64,000 nucleotides of DNA from Macrophomina tecta (Eukaryota > Ascomycota > Dothideomycetes > Botryosphaeriales > Botryosphaeriaceae), in the NCBI GenBank assembly GCA_024180945.1, contig JAKSGN010000041.1:2604001-2668000 (forward strand), read 5' to 3'. Positions 12,765 to 25,826 of this stretch are shown here, in pieces. Each line of letters starts with the position of its first letter. Position 1 is the first letter of the stretch. A program made the translations under genes and the position numbers. The notes under the pieces are model-generated. The model worked only from the letters and a program-made list of their open reading frames with translations, was not told the DNA's origin and did no database searches.

Positions 12765-15369
12765 TATAAAATAACCGATTCTATACTTAAAATCCCTAAG
12801 CTCCAAGAGAGCTCTAACTGGGATTTATGGTCTATTAGAATAGAATCTATTCTAATAGAAAAAGGTTATTATAATATAATAACCTCTACGGCAACCGAAC
12901 TAAGTCCTACCGAGGCTGAACAAGCTTCTAAAGCATCCGCTTTAATTAAATTAAGCCTCGGTGACGGCCCCTTATTATAAACCAAAGGTATAAGGGATCC
13001 TAGAGAATTATGGACGGCTCTAAAGAACTTATATGAGCCGTACGGCTTTAGTAGCGAGTTTCTTATTATAAAGGAACTAATTAACACTACGCTAGCCGAA
13101 AAAAAGGGAAATCTAGAAGTGTATTTATAAGAAATAAAGCGCTTAACTAATATCCTTATCTCTAGGGATATCCGGTTGCTAGATAAATTTATAGCTGGTT
13201 TAGTATTAAGTAATCTATCTAAGGATTACGAGCAAACCGTAGCTATAATTACGTAGTAAATTCGATCTTCTAATAATCTAGTATTAGAAGATATCTTTGC
13301 ACAACTAACGGACGAAGGGCGTCGGCTTAAAGGTACTAGAACCTTTAATAAACCGGAAGATAAAGACGTAGAAATATCTCTTAATATGTCTAAATTTAAT
13401 AAAAAAGGCCCTAAAGCTAAGTGTCCGTGGTGTAATAAATCTGGCTATAAGAAAGATAAATGCTGGGTAAAGTACCCGTATCTAAAGCTGAATAATAATA
13501 ATAAAAAGAACGGCCATAATAAGTAGTCTGTAAATAATACGGATAATAATAAGGAAGACGATTCTGAATTAGAATCGAGTCTTATAACTAAAGAATCCCT
13601 TAAGGAATATATTCTTAATACTAAGGATAGTAAGCCTTGGATTCTAGATTCTAGAGCTACTATATACGTTTGTGCTTATCCGGATCTATTTAAGGAGTTA
13701 AATGATACTCCTATAGCTATTAAATGGGGCGAGGGTGATAGCTAAATTAAGGCTAAGGGAGTAGGTTATATAAATATCTACTTCCTAAATACTAATAAAA
13801 AAGCCCGCATAAACGACGTTCTATTAGTCCTGGAAATAGGAGTTAACCTACTTTCTCTTACTAAGATAGTAGAGAAAGGCTTTAAGGTTAATTTTAAGCC
13901 GAATCTATTCGAGATCTATTACCCTAGTAATAAGTTATTTGCTAGGGGAATTTATATAAACGGCTTGCCTATTTTAAATCCTAAATATCTAGACTACGCT
14001 ACGGGTAATATTAAGCCCGTATATAATACTATATGGCATGAGCGTCTCGGGTATATTGGAAACAAAGCCCTTGAATATCTTCTTAAGGTTACGGAAGGAA
14101 CTGCCCTAGAAAATAATAATAGTCTAAAAATAAAAGACTGTGAAGTCTGTATTAAATCTAAGATAACTAGGAATATAAGCAAGGTTTCTAGTACTAAAGC
14201 TAAGGACTATTTAGAGACTATTTATCTAGATATAGGCGGTTCTATTAAGCCTATAACCGTACGAGGTTTTAGATACTACTTAACCTTTCTAGATAATGCT
14301 ACTAGTTATCTAGAACTAGAGCTATTAAAGTCTAGAGAAGCCCTTGCTAATTACCTAAAGAACTTTATTATTAGGGCTGAAAATTAGTCTAATAATAAGG
14401 TAAAGAGGCTCTATTTCGATAACGAGTTTAAGTTAAAAGAAATAGATAATTTAGCTAAAGAAAGGGGTATTATATTAACCCATTTGGCTCCGTATACTAA
14501 AGAGTAGAACGGAAAAGCCGAACGGGTAAATAGAACCTTATTTAATAAGGTACGAGCCTTATTAATAAGTAGTAATCTTTCTAGGAAGTACTGGGGAGAG
14601 GCGCTCCTAGCCACTACCTACTTATATAATAGAACTCCTAATAGTTCTATTAATTATTAAACCCCCTTCGAAGCTCATTATAAAAGGAAGCCGAACCTAG
14701 AAAATATTAAAGTATAGGGCTTATTATGTTATAAGAAAGAGCCTAAAGAGCTAGTATCTAAACTAGACTCTAGGGCTACTAAGTGGTATTTAATTGGTTA
14801 TGGCTCGAATTAGTATAAACTACTAGACCTAAATACTACTAAAATTATCTGGGCTAGAGACGTTGTAATCCTCGAAAATAGGTTCTATAAAGACCTAATA
14901 ATGGATGAGGAATTAATTATAGAAAACGAGCCAGAATTAGAAAATAACCAATTAAATAACGATTTATATCCTGATCTAAACGAGGATTTAACTACCAATT
15001 CTCGTAGTAATATAGAAGAAAATCCTAGTGAAGAAAATAGCTGAGAGAGCTTTTATAAAGATTTACTAGAGGCTGCTTATAATATTAAGCCAGAAGAATA
15101 TATACCTACTAGCTATAAAGAGGTCCTTAATTATCCCAAAAAAGACCTTTATTTAAAGGTAATGCGGGATGAATATAACGGTCTAATTAAGGCCGATTGT
15201 TGGCAATTAGTTAAACTACCTAAAAATATACCTATTCTTAAAGGACGTTGGGTGTTAACTAAGAAATATAAGGCCGATGGGACTTATATTAAATATAAAG
15301 CTAGATAGGTAGTTAAAGGCTTTATATAAGAGTTCGGAGTTAACTATAAAGAAACTTTTGCTAATACTA
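12765..15369 (+). pseudogene. Copia gag-pol, first part: gag, protease, integrase, RT start (dead)
   Basis: Gag is readable from about 12770 (WDLWSIRIESILIEKGYYN) and no intact ATG is visible. A CCHC zinc knuckle near 13420-13455 reads CPWCNKSGYKKDKC, where Tyr replaces the zinc-binding His. The protease is near 13645 (PWILDSRAT, from DSGAT). The integrase N-terminal zinc region is near 14030-14160 (HERLGYIGNKAL, then CEVC), and the core runs to 14640 (YLDIGGSIKPIT, FDNEFK, ERVNRTL). RT begins about 15120 (WQLVKLPKN, GRWVLTKKYKADG) and is cut at 15374 by gypsy B. Stops are scattered throughout. Confidence 0.9.
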
Positions 15370-15374
15370 CTAAG

Positions 15375-16154
15375 TGTTACGAACCCTAGAGGGATAAGGG
15401 CTTTATAACCCCACGGATAGAAAGCCCGCATGGGAAAAGGCACCGCAGGGGCTAAGAACCCGTAAGAATAATAGAGCCGCAATACCGGCGCGCCCGCACG
15501 GGAAAAACAGCCTCGAGGGAGAATGGCGCGTACGGGCCTAGGTAAGGCAGCAGCGGAAGCCCGTATGAAAACAATGCTTATACGGTATAGTAAAACCACA
15601 GGAATACCGACCAGGTCGAACTCCCGCAGGGGAAGAATGTCCCTAAGAAAAGAATTACGAATCCCAGAAATCGGCTTCGGGCTAAGAGGAACGGACGGGA
15701 GAAAGTCGGATAACTTATACGGTCTAAGAGACGATAGTCTAGCGGTATAATACTCCCTTAACCGGTGCAGAAGTCGGATTCTAGGAAATAGGCTTTAGCG
15801 CCTAGATTACGTGGGACCCACAGGGCCCACCTAGATTAACTTAATCTAAGATTAATAATCTAACACTATTAATCCAGCTACCTTAATCTAGCTATATCTA
15901 TCTAGATTATTACAACCTTTTTATAGTATATAGATATACTCTTTAGATAGTACTTTAACCTTTATAGTTAACTTAAAGTTCTAATACAACCCTATTAGAG
16001 GTAATAAGCCTAACGCGTATTACGTGCTGATATATTACGTAATTACTACTATTATTCTAATTCTTTACTCTTCTCTTGTTCTTTAAGGTAAACCCTTTAG
16101 CTACCTAACCCTACTAGGCAATTCTAAAGCCTAGTAGAAGAGGCCACCGTTACA
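15375..16154 (+). repeat. Gypsy B 5' LTR
   Basis: Starts TGTTACGAACCC and ends CCGTTACA; 780 bp. It matches 22938-23717 with transition differences only, as far as I compared. The first half carries many CCCGCACGGG-like quasi-palindromes. Next to it, 16155-16169 (CTTTAACTATTATCC) is the RIP-mutated form of the conserved primer-binding region. Confidence 0.94.
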
Positions 16155-16257
16155 CTTTAACTATTATCCTTATAAGGGAAAGTAGTTCTGAGGAGAGGAA
16201 TACTTAATAATAAGGTAGTATCACCCGACACTTAACGCTAACTAAGCAACATAATAA

Positions 16258-18197
16258 ATGACGTTAATATAAACAATAACGGTTTCCTATAGCTAACTAT
16301 AGCCGACCTCTTTTAGGTTATTTAAGACATGCAAGGCTAGATCGGCGAACTACGTAAATAACTCTAGGAGTAGACTAACGAAAACACCTAGCTCTATTAA
16401 TAAATAGGCGAACTTCGTAACTAGGCTATTCCGATAACCCCTACCCCGGCACCCGTTTATACTCCGGTATTAATAATAACTTAACCTCCTAATAGAAGCA
16501 CGAAGACGGCTAAGCTAGATCTATTCTACGGTAATTAAAAGAAGCTCTAGACCTTTCTCTCGTAACTCGACCTATACTTCTTCTTTAACTCCAGAGACTT
16601 TTCTACCGACGATAAAAAGGTAATATTCGCAGCTACCTACCTCCGCGATATTACGGCATAGTGGTTTAAGCCCTACCTTAGAGACCGAATAGAGAAGGAA
16701 CTAGAAGTACGTAAGAAGGATACTAAGAAAGTCTTCGGTAGCTATAAGTACTTCGTAACTTAAATTAAGTAAAGCTTTAGAGACCTCGACGAGGTTAATA
16801 AGGCCCGACGAGCCGTTATAAACATCTACTAGAAGACCTTAGTAGTAGACTATACTATAGAATTCTAAAAGGCTGTAGCGTACCTAGATAACTAGTCCGA
16901 CTGCGCCCTTATAGACCACTACTACCGAGGACTTAAGAAAAGGGTCAAAGACCAACTTATAATATAGAACGATCCCAAGACCCTAGACGAGCTTATTAAG
17001 CTAGCTATTAAATGCGATAACCGCCTCTTCGAGCGCTAGTCCGAGAAGTATAAGGCAAACTACGGAGCCAACACTTCGCGCCTAGCGCGCCCTAGACACA
17101 CTTAGAAAGGAGAAGATACTATAGAGCTAGATAATATTAACCGCCGAAACGACCTACTAAAAAGGGACAACTACTATAGAGAAAAGAACAACGGCTATAA
17201 GAAAAAACAACGCAAAGAATAGACCCTAGAGTAAAAACAAAGGTTCGAAAAAGGACTATACATCTACTACGGTAAGACTTAGAAAAAGACACACTACTGC
17301 CTTAAGAAGGATAAATAAGTCTCGGCCACGACGTAAGAACCGGAAAGCCGAGAAGTCTCTACGGTTACTAAGTAAGAAAACCCCTTCGCCGAATTCGATA
17401 AGCGATGCGAAGAAAGCTAGAGCCCCGAGTATTAGAGGCTTAGCTAGATAGCCTACTATAATAATAACTATACTACTTACTAGAGCGACAAGGACGCCAT
17501 AGGCTAGTACCCTAAGGAGCTACGATACGTTAATGCGACCCTAAGAATGGAGGAAGAGCTTATTAAAGCCTTTCCTAACGACGAAGACCTAGTCGACAGC
17601 GATATGGGGGAACTATACGATAGCACCCTAGAGTTAAGCACGACCGATAATAAGTAATAGTAGGATGAAGCCATGCTTATAAGGATAACCGAACACCTAA
17701 CTTAATACGGAGAGATACGCCACATTACTAATAGCCTAGAGCCTATGGTTACCTAGATTCTAGGCCCTATAATTAACCTCGGGACGCAGCAATATAAGGT
17801 ACAGCAAGGAAAGATATATATACGCGTATAGTAAGATAATACCTAGAACCCCTAGAAAGAATTACTACTCGAAACGGCCGACGAACTCGCATCTTGGCTA
17901 GAGGACGAGGTATAGGAGGCACGACGACAGTAAGACCTATAATACCTCCGTAATATAGCCTATATTCTTTGTTAGTATAGTACGGTAACCAGGGATAGGG
18001 GCACCCTGCAATAGATACCCTACAAAAAATATGACATACCTACCTTCCAATATTAGGTTCGAAACGGGTAGATCTACTGGAGACGACTAATTAAACGCGG
18101 TAGATAGACGTAATAGAAAGACACCTTAATCCTAGTTAGCGAATGGGACGAATATATCCGTTGCGAAATAATGGGACGATCTATATTAAAAAACTAG
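16258..18197 (+). pseudogene. Gypsy B gag (dead)
   Basis: It opens MNDVNINNNG and corresponds codon by codon to the intact gag of gypsy C (32490-30553) with C-to-T and G-to-A changes. Gln and Trp codons have become TAG or TAA. It ends TTA AAA AAC TAG at 18186-18197, so the A-AAA-AAC heptamer (18188-18194) before the stop is kept. The zinc-knuckle region keeps the tail THYC but its first Cys residues have become Tyr. Confidence 0.92.
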
Positions 18198-21100
18198 ACG
18201 GCTCCCCTAGATAGGGACCCTAGGAGGGGCCGTTAGATAAGTTCCTTAACTAGGTTATACGTATAGCGAACGGAATTATACCTACCGGATTAAACCTATA
18301 TCGACTTTTATATATCCTAGTTACATTCTGCGGGAAAAAGGCAATAGCTATAATCGATAGCGGCGCACAAGGCGTATTCGTCGACCCTAAGTTTATCATT
18401 AAGAACTAACTATCCTAGTAAGCTAAGGATTATCCTTATCGGCTAAGTACGGTAGACGGCTCCTTAGCGAAATACGGAAATAGCTAGATACGAATTAAGA
18501 TAGGGGAAGCACCCCTTACCGTCGGTAATTACCAGGAACGAATTAACCTTAACGTAATAATAATCCCCAGACACGATATTATCCTAGAAATATCGTAGCT
18601 GAAAACTTATGAGCCATATATTAGCTAGAGAATAGAGACTATTACGTTTCCTAACGAATATTATAGACGCCACCTCGCGACGGCAAGAAGAAACTAATAG
18701 AGCTAGAAGAAAGCGCTAGAGCCTAAGAGCTAGAGCGAAACCTTCGAGCTAAGACGATAGAATAATAACGTACCCGTAGATATTAAGACTATTAGCTACT
18801 AAGCGCTGAAACTTATAATAAGATGAGGAGAAAAGGCCTACACGATCTACGTAAAACGTAGTAAGGACACCGAGCAGAAAACTCTTACTCGTACGATACG
18901 GGGCCTTATAGATAAGGATAAGAATAGCCTAAAACCAGTCGGAGGAGACTGCCCCTAGAGGCTTAATAGACGATACGGCTACCCGGATAAAGTAGATACT
19001 AGTCCCCTCGGATATAAGAGCTATAACAATAAAGGTATTTTGGTAGCTAAGATTAGCGTAGACCTTAGCGGAATTATAAGGCCTACTACGAGCAAATTAG
19101 CACCTATACTGGAATTAGAAATAGTCCTATAGGAGTTTTAGAACATACCGAGAATATTCTAAGAAAGAGATAAAGAACAACTACTAGAGTATTAGCTATA
19201 GAATTATAAGATACTCTTACTCCCGGGAACACAACCTACTTTTAAGCCCATTTACTCCTTATCTAAGACAGAGGCCGAAGTATTACGAAAATACATCGAT
19301 AAAAACCTAGAATAAAGATATATACGACCCTTATAGTCGCTAGTAGGATACTCCCTTCTATTCATTCTAAAAAAGAATGGCAAGCTCCGCCTCTATATTG
19401 ACTACCGATAGCTAAACGATATTACGGTTAAGAATCGATACCTACTACCTCGCATTAACGAATTATAGAATAAGCTTCGCAACGCTAAGTTCTTTATGAA
19501 ACTAGACCTCCGAGAAGGTTACTACTTAGTCCGTATTAAGAAAGGTAAAGAATAGAAGACGGTATTCCGAATATAATTTAGATATTACGAGTATATAGTA
19601 ATGCCTTTCGGGCTTACTAACGTACCGGCTACCTTCTAGAGCTTAGTCAACGATACCCTACGTCCGTATTTAGATGTATTCGCCTTAGCTTACCTAGATA
19701 ATATTCTAATATACTCGGAGACACTCGAGGAATATACCGAGCACGTAAGAAAAGTCCTAAAGGCCTTAGATAAACGAAACCTCTAAGTAGCCCTAGAAAA
19801 GAGCGAGTAGTATACCTAAAAAATAGAATACCTAGGATTTATTATTACCCTAGGATATATCAGCATGGACGACAAGAAACTAGACGTAATTAGAAACTAG
19901 CCTATACCGCGAACCGTTAAAGAAGTATAATCCTTTCTTAGATTTGCTAACTTCTACCGGAAGTTTATTATAAACTACACTAAAATAGCGGCACCTCTAA
20001 TAGATATTACTAAAAAGGAACATAGGTTTATATAGAAAGAAAGACAACAACGAGCGTTTGACTTACTAAAGCGGATATTTATAGAAGCACCGGTTCTAGG
20101 GCTCTATAACCTAGATCTACCGATTACGGTAGAAACCGACGCTTTAGACTACGCTATAGGAGCCGTACTTAGTTAGCTAGACAAAGAAGGCCGACTACAC
20201 CCCATCGCCTACTACTTAAGAAAAATGACACCTGCCGAAAAGAACTACAACGTCTACGATAAAGAACTCTTAGCTATAGTCACGGCTTTTAAAGAGTGGA
20301 GATACTACCTCGAAGGCGCTAAGTACTAGGTTATAGTCTACTACGACTATAAGAACCTCTCGCACTTTACTACTACTAAGAAATTAAACCGACGATAGGT
20401 CCGGTGGGCTAAAGAGCTAGCGTCTTATAATATAAAGATCACCTATAGAAAGGGATCTGAGAACGCTCACGCTAACACGCTGAGCAGACGAGCTAACTAT
20501 ATCGAGGGGAAGCTAGGTCCGTAATCTACGATACTCGACACGTAGGAGGACAGGTCTTTTATACCCACCAGCCGTAGCCGCTAGATCACAGCTATTTATA
20601 GCCTAGGACAAACGTAGCTTAAAGAAGGACTAAACGACTCGCTTACCCTGGTTAGACTATTCGCCCTAGCGATACGCCTCGAAGGCAACGAATGGGAGCA
20701 GAAAATCCGAGAAGCCTACGCAGGTGACGTAATGGCTTAAGAAATTAAAGAACTCGATAACGACCCCCGAGTAACTAGAAACGTAGATGGCATAATTCTG
20801 TTTTTAGAATTAGTCTACGTTTCGGTTAAACTACGGGAAGAGCTCGTAAAAGACATATACGAAGCCCTAGTATATGGTTATTAAGGGATAGATAAGACGA
20901 TAGAGCGAATTATGAGAAGCTACTATTTTCTAGGGCTTAGAAGAACCGTTTAACAGGTAATCTCGCAATACGACCTTTGTATTAGAAGCAAGGCCGCGAG
21001 GCATGCACCCTACGAACTACTTTAGCTGTTACCGGCACCGAAGCGCCCTTAGTAATCCATCTCGCTAGACTTTATTACGGACCTACCTAAGTTAGAAGAA

Positions 21101-22135
21101 CCGCTTACTAAGGCTAAGTATAACTCGATCTTGGTTATCGTTAATAGAATAATAAAGTACGTATACTACTTGCCATATCTTAAGATGGTAAATGCGGAAG
21201 AACTCGCCTACACGTTTCTTAGAATAATCCTCGGTAACTACGAGTTACTAGAAGAGCTCATATTAGATAGAGATCGGCTGTTTATATCCCGATTCTAGTA
21301 GACGCTTACCCGCTAGCTTAGAACTAAGTATAAGCTCTCGACTATGGCATACCCTTAAACAGACGGACAGATAGAACGAATAAATCAAACGCTAGAATAA
21401 TACCTACGCTACTACCTTAACTACGCGTAAGACAACTAGGTTGAGCTACTACCACTCGTATAGTTCGCGTATAATAGCTCGAAAGCGTTAGCTATATAAG
21501 AATCCCCATTCTATGCCAACTACGGCTATAAGCCTATAGCGTACAAAGAGCCAATACTAAGCGAATTTCTAGCCTAAAAAGGAATCCTTAAAGCAGACCA
21601 GCTAAAGGCACTCCACGAATAATTACACCTAGACCTTAAATTCGTAGCCCTATAAATGGGTAAATACTACAACAGACGGCACTAGGAGGCACCGAAGCTA
21701 AAAGAAAGGAATAAAGTTTACCTCTTTAGAAAAAATATTAAGACAAAATGGCCAAACAATAAATTAGACTTTAAGAAAATCGGACCATTCGAAATCGAAG
21801 AATAAATTAGAAAGGTTAATTTCCGCCTTAGATTACCTAATACTATACGGATATATCCTATATTTCACGTCTCACTCCTCGAACCGGCACCAGAAAACGC
21901 CATGCTATTACGCTAAATGGAAGAAATGCTACCGGAAAATCTAGACGCCGATGAAAATATAGACTAGGACGTAGAATAAGTCCTAAACAGCGGCTATATT
22001 AATGGTTAATTCCGATACCTCCTTAAATGGAAAGGAGACTGGGACTATACCTAGGAACTACTAGAACTCTGCGACTGTTAAGAACTTATTAATGAGTTCT
22101 ATCGCCGAAACCTAGACCGACCAACACCGCCGACT
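18195..22135 (+). pseudogene. Gypsy B pol: protease, RT, RNase H, integrase, chromodomain (dead)
   Basis: In the -1 frame relative to gag. Protease: AIIDSGAQGVFVDPKF near 18350. RT: KPIYSL near 19240, then [12 protein letters not shown] near 19690, where the catalytic YLDD has become YLDN. RNase H: ITVETDALDYAIGAVLS near 20120, then [10 protein letters not shown]. Integrase zinc and core: SISLDFITDLPK near 21060, then TDGQIERINQTLE near 21360. Chromodomain near 21975-22115 (GYING, FRYLLKWKGDWDYT, ELINEFYRRNL). Multiple stops occur in every domain. The domain order is that of a chromovirus. Confidence 0.9.
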
Positions 22136-22187
22136 TATTATACACGAAGGACCCGAAATTAAACTTAGGAAACGGAGATAACCGCGC

Positions 22188-22832
22188 CTAATTAACTAGA
22201 CCGGAACCCTCGGGAGGCGTAGAACCCGAACTAACACTAGGAGATCTAATAGACTGGGACGACTTCATAATATTATTAACTAAGGCATCGCTACGTAAAC
22301 GCTTTAGCGATCGCCCCTCCTTAGTATTTTTAGGGTTAGAGGTATCCCCAGCCTCTAACGCTTCTAACTCCCTAAGTACATCGATCGCGTCCGACTTACG
22401 CTATAATATTAGGGTAGCCCGACGCTTAAGTAACTCTTACTACTTCTTAGTATGAGAAAGACCGGAGGCCGCCTTTTAAAGCTAGTTCTTAAAAGTAGCA
22501 CGTTCCGAACGCACCTTATCTAAGGCACGACGAAGACGCTTAACTAAGGAAAGGATTAGTAGACTTGCGAAACTATTAAAGAAGAACTAATAATCGGAGT
22601 TCTTAAGACCGTTAGTATTATAACTAGCGCGCCCGGCACGATAACACTCGCTATAACGAGAAAAACCCAAGGCTATCTAATATACTACCTTAGGCTTCTT
22701 AGCCTTTCGCTGGGTGTTCAGAAGCAAACACTGCGAATAAGGAATAGGCATCGCGATACCTAGTAAATTAATCTTCGCATCTAGAGACTTACGCTTAGTC
22801 TTTTACGAATCGCGCTTTCGTTTCGGAGGCAT
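22188..22832 (-). pseudogene. Antisense accessory ORF of gypsy B (dead)
   Basis: This 215-codon frame runs opposite to gag-pol, after the pol stop and before the 3' LTR. It opens MPPKRKRDS, like MPPKRKRDA in gypsy C at 29262. Then come a helix (KSLDAKI), PIPYSQCLLL, FSRYSECYRAGRASYNTNG (a likely CxxC...C pattern in which several Cys are now Tyr), a charged region about residues 100-150 (LRRALDKVRSERATF) and an acidic/Ser-rich tail ending near 22188. About ten stops are RIP-type TAG/TAA. The basic start resembles a nuclear localisation signal. I do not recognise a characterised family. Confidence 0.7.
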
Positions 22833-22937
22833 GGTGGGAGGCTTATAATGGAAAAAGGAAATAAGAAGACGAAAAGAGCCTAAGATATAGATGAATAGAT
22901 AAATCTTCGGGCCGAAGATCCTTAAGAAGGGGGGTAG

Positions 22938-23717
22938 TGTTACAAACCCTAGAGGGACAAGGGCTTTATAACCCCACGGATAGAAAGCCCGCACGGGAAA
23001 AGGCACCGCAGGGGCTAAGAACCCGTAAGGATAATAGAGCCGCAATACCGGCGCGCCCGCACGGGAAAAACAGCCTCGAGGAAGAACGGCGTGTACGGGC
23101 CTAGGCAAGGCAGCAGCGAAAGCCCGTACGGGAATGACGCCTATACGGTATAGTAAAACCACGGGAACACTAACTAGATCGAACTCCCGTAGGGGAAGAA
23201 TGTCCCTAAGGAAAGAATTACGAATCCCGGAAACTGGCTTCGGGCCAAGAGGAACGGACGGGAGAAAGTCGAACAACTTATATGGTCTAAGAAACGATAG
23301 TTTAGCGGTATAATACTTTCTTAACTGGTATAGAAGTCGGATTCTAGGAAATAGGCTTTAGCGCCTAGGTTACGTAGGACCTATAGGGCCCACCTAAATT
23401 AACTTAATCTAAGATTAATAATCTAACACTATTAATCTAGCTGCCTTAATCTAGCTATATCTATCTAGATTATTACAACCTTTCTATAGTATATAGATAT
23501 ACTCTTTAGATAGTACTTTAACTTTTATAGTCAACTTAAAGTTCTAATATAACCCTATTGGAGGTAACAAGCCTGACGCGCATCACGCGCCGATATATTA
23601 CGTAATTACTACTATCGTTTTAATCTTTTACCCTTCTCTTGTTCTTTAAGGTAAACCCTTTAGCTACCTAACCCTACTAGGCGATTCTAAAGCCTAGTAG
23701 AAGAGGCCGCTGTTATA
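22938..23717 (+). repeat. Gypsy B 3' LTR
   Basis: 780 bp, starts TGTTACAAACCC and ends TGTTATA (a mutated TGTTACA). The flanking duplication CTAAG follows at 23718-23722 and copia RT resumes in frame at 23723. Confidence 0.94.
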
Positions 23718-23722
23718 CTAAG

Positions 23723-25012
23723 CCTATAATATACTGGCTTCTACTGGTTATTATAGCACGCCTCGGCTGGTATATTTACTAATGGGATATAAAATAAGCC
23801 TTTCCTAATACTCCCTTAAAAGATACGGTCTATATAGAGTAACCACATGGCTTTAATAAAGGGGAAGGACTAGTTTGTTTATTAAACCGAGCCCTATACG
23901 GTTTAAAGCAATTAGCAAGGGAATAGTAATAGTATTTAACTAGTATATTAGTTAAATACGGCTATAACCCTTTAATAAGTGATACGGCTGTCTTTATATA
24001 TAAAGATAAACCTATTATCTTAGCCGTTTGGGTAGACGATATCCTTATATTTACCCAATCGGAGGCCTATTTAAAGGAGCTATATAAATAGCTTACCGAT
24101 GCTAAACTAGAAGTATCGGACCTAGGTAAAGTAAAGGAGATTCTAGGCATCGAAATTAAGTATTCTAAAGGCAGCCTAGAACTAAATTAACACAGTTTTA
24201 TTAATAAAATACTTAAGAAATTTAATAAAACCGGAGTAAAACCTAGGAAAATACCTCTTCCCTTAGGTCTATCTCTAGAAAGACCTATAAAAGAAGCTTC
24301 TAAAGACTTATTAAAGGCTTACTAATAAGAAATAGGGTCTCTTATATATTTAACTATATTTACTCGACTAGATCTAGCTTATCTAGTTAACTACTTAGCT
24401 AGATTTATGGCATTTCCTGCACTGGAACACTATAAAGCCCTTAGCTATCTATGGGGCTATATAAAAGAAACGCAGGATTATAGCCTAAAACTAGATCTAG
24501 TTAATTAATCTGAACCCCTATCTATAGAAGGCTATAGTGACTCGGATTAGGGGGGTGATTTAACTAGAAAATTAATTTCGGGTTATATATTTACTATAGG
24601 ACAAGGCTAAAACTAAATAGCACTAAGCTGGCTATCTAAACTATAAAAAACCGTGGCTATAAGTAGCTGCGAGGCCGAGTATATAGCTTATAAGGAGGTA
24701 GTAAAAGAACTTCTTTATATAAAGAATATTCTTAAAGAAATGCCTTTCTATATTAAAAGCCTATTTAAACCGGTTAAATATATATACACGGATAGCCAAT
24801 CGGCTATAGAAATAGCCGGTAATCCCTTATATTATGCTAGAACTAAGCACGTTGATATAAGGTACTACTTTATAAGGAACTATATAAATAAAGGAGAAAT
24901 AGAACTTCGCTATTTTTCTACCGAGTCTCTTATCGCCGATGGACTAACTAAGCTAATTAATAGTCCTAAATGGCAAGAACTTTTAAAGAATATCGGCCTT
25001 ATAAAGTCCTAG
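23723..25012 (+). pseudogene. Copia pol, second part: RT core and RNase H (dead)
   Basis: Joined to 15374 the frame continues exactly (..ANTTK then PIIYWLLL). RT motifs: NRALYGLKQ near 23900, then WVDDILIFTQSEAY near 24030 (the copia VDD catalytic motif). Connection: LGKVKEILGIEIKYS near 24130. RNase H: EGYSDSD near 24530, AISSCEAEYIA near 24656, then YTDSQSAIEIAGNP and ARTKHVDIRYYFIR near 24790-24880. The last 119 codons (24653-25012) are free of stops. The normal copia terminus ends at TAG 25010-25012. Confidence 0.92.
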
Positions 25013-25212
25013 TAATAGTCTTTATAAGAGACTAAAAGAAGACCCTATATCTATATATATAAGCGGATAATAGATTGCTTACTATAAGTCTAATTATAAG
25101 GGTACTAAATTGCTTATACCTACCTATATACCGGTTCTAAATTGTATAATAAACCGGATATAAAATTGAAATTGTAAATCCCTTACAACGCTTATAAAAG
25201 CTTAGGGGAGTG

Positions 25213-25821
25213 TGTTAAATATTAATAAGTAAGCTTATATAAGCGTAGCTTATTAATATATTACCTTAGGTATTAAAATACTACCTAAGGTATATAACGA
25301 ATATACCTCGGAGTTATAGCAGTGGCAAACTGCGGTGGCAAACCACGGTAGCAAACCGAGGTGGTAAAATTTACTACTCCACTTCACTAACTAATAACTA
25401 AACGGGTATAGCCCCTACTAAAATTCCTTTTATACATTATAAAAGTTCAATCATTTCCAGTTATTACGATATAAAAATTATGTAAAACGGATAAGGATTG
25501 GGGCTAGAATCTTATTTCTTATAAATCACCCTCGTTGGATTTCTAATATAGTATATCTAGAAGGATCTACTTATAAGGAATAAGTATATATAAGGAGCTC
25601 TAGATAGCACCGTAGTTTCGTTCTTTAAGACGCGCAATACTAATAAATGGGATATAAGCTAATAAAAGCTTTACTCTATCTTTTACCTTTCCTCTTGTCT
25701 TTCTTTATTAAATCTTCTATCTACTTCTCTCTTAGAGAGTTATCTCCTTCCGACTGCTTACTAGGCTGTATTATTTATAATATAGCTTAGTAATCCTCTA
25801 CCTAAGCCTTAGCGCTTTATA
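25213..25821 (+). repeat. Copia 3' LTR
   Basis: 609 bp, the direct repeat of 11273-11881. Its end reads CTTTATA where the 5' copy has CTTTACA. The duplication AATCA follows at 25822-25826. Confidence 0.95.
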
Positions 25822-25826
25822 AATCA

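Larger units (their letters stand above)
15375..23717 (+). mobile_element. Gypsy B: Ty3/gypsy chromovirus, full length, RIP-degraded
   Basis: Two 780-bp LTRs (15375-16154 and 22938-23717) and the duplication CTAAG (15370-15374, 23718-23722) define an 8,343-bp element on the plus strand. Gag (16258-18197), a -1 frame pol with protease, RT, RNase H, integrase and chromodomain (to about 22135), and an antisense accessory ORF (22832-22188) are all recognisable but full of stops. It is the same family as the undamaged gypsy C: gag proteins align from MNDV onward and LTRs and internal regulatory sites correspond. Comparing the two shows directly which bases were changed. A polypurine run (AAGAAGGGGGGTAG) precedes the 3' LTR. 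Confidence 0.95.
11273..25821 (+). mobile_element. Ty1/copia retrotransposon, RIP-degraded, split by gypsy B
   Basis: Two 609-bp LTRs (11273-11881 and 25213-25821) start TGTTAAATATT, and the element is flanked by the duplication AATCA (11268-11272, 25822-25826). Order on the plus strand is 5' LTR, tRNA-half primer site, gag, protease, integrase, RT, RNase H, 3' LTR; integrase before RT defines copia. Gypsy B interrupts the RT at 15374/23723. Without it the element is 6,201 bp. A purine run (AGCTTAGGGGAGTG) precedes the 3' LTR. The coding sequence is dead, with TAG/TAA in place of Gln/Trp codons. Confidence 0.94.

Noticed and set aside
15523..15750. 75-codon frame in the gypsy B LTR
   Set aside because: Part of the repeated LTR sequence, opened by chance; not conserved as a protein in gypsy C.
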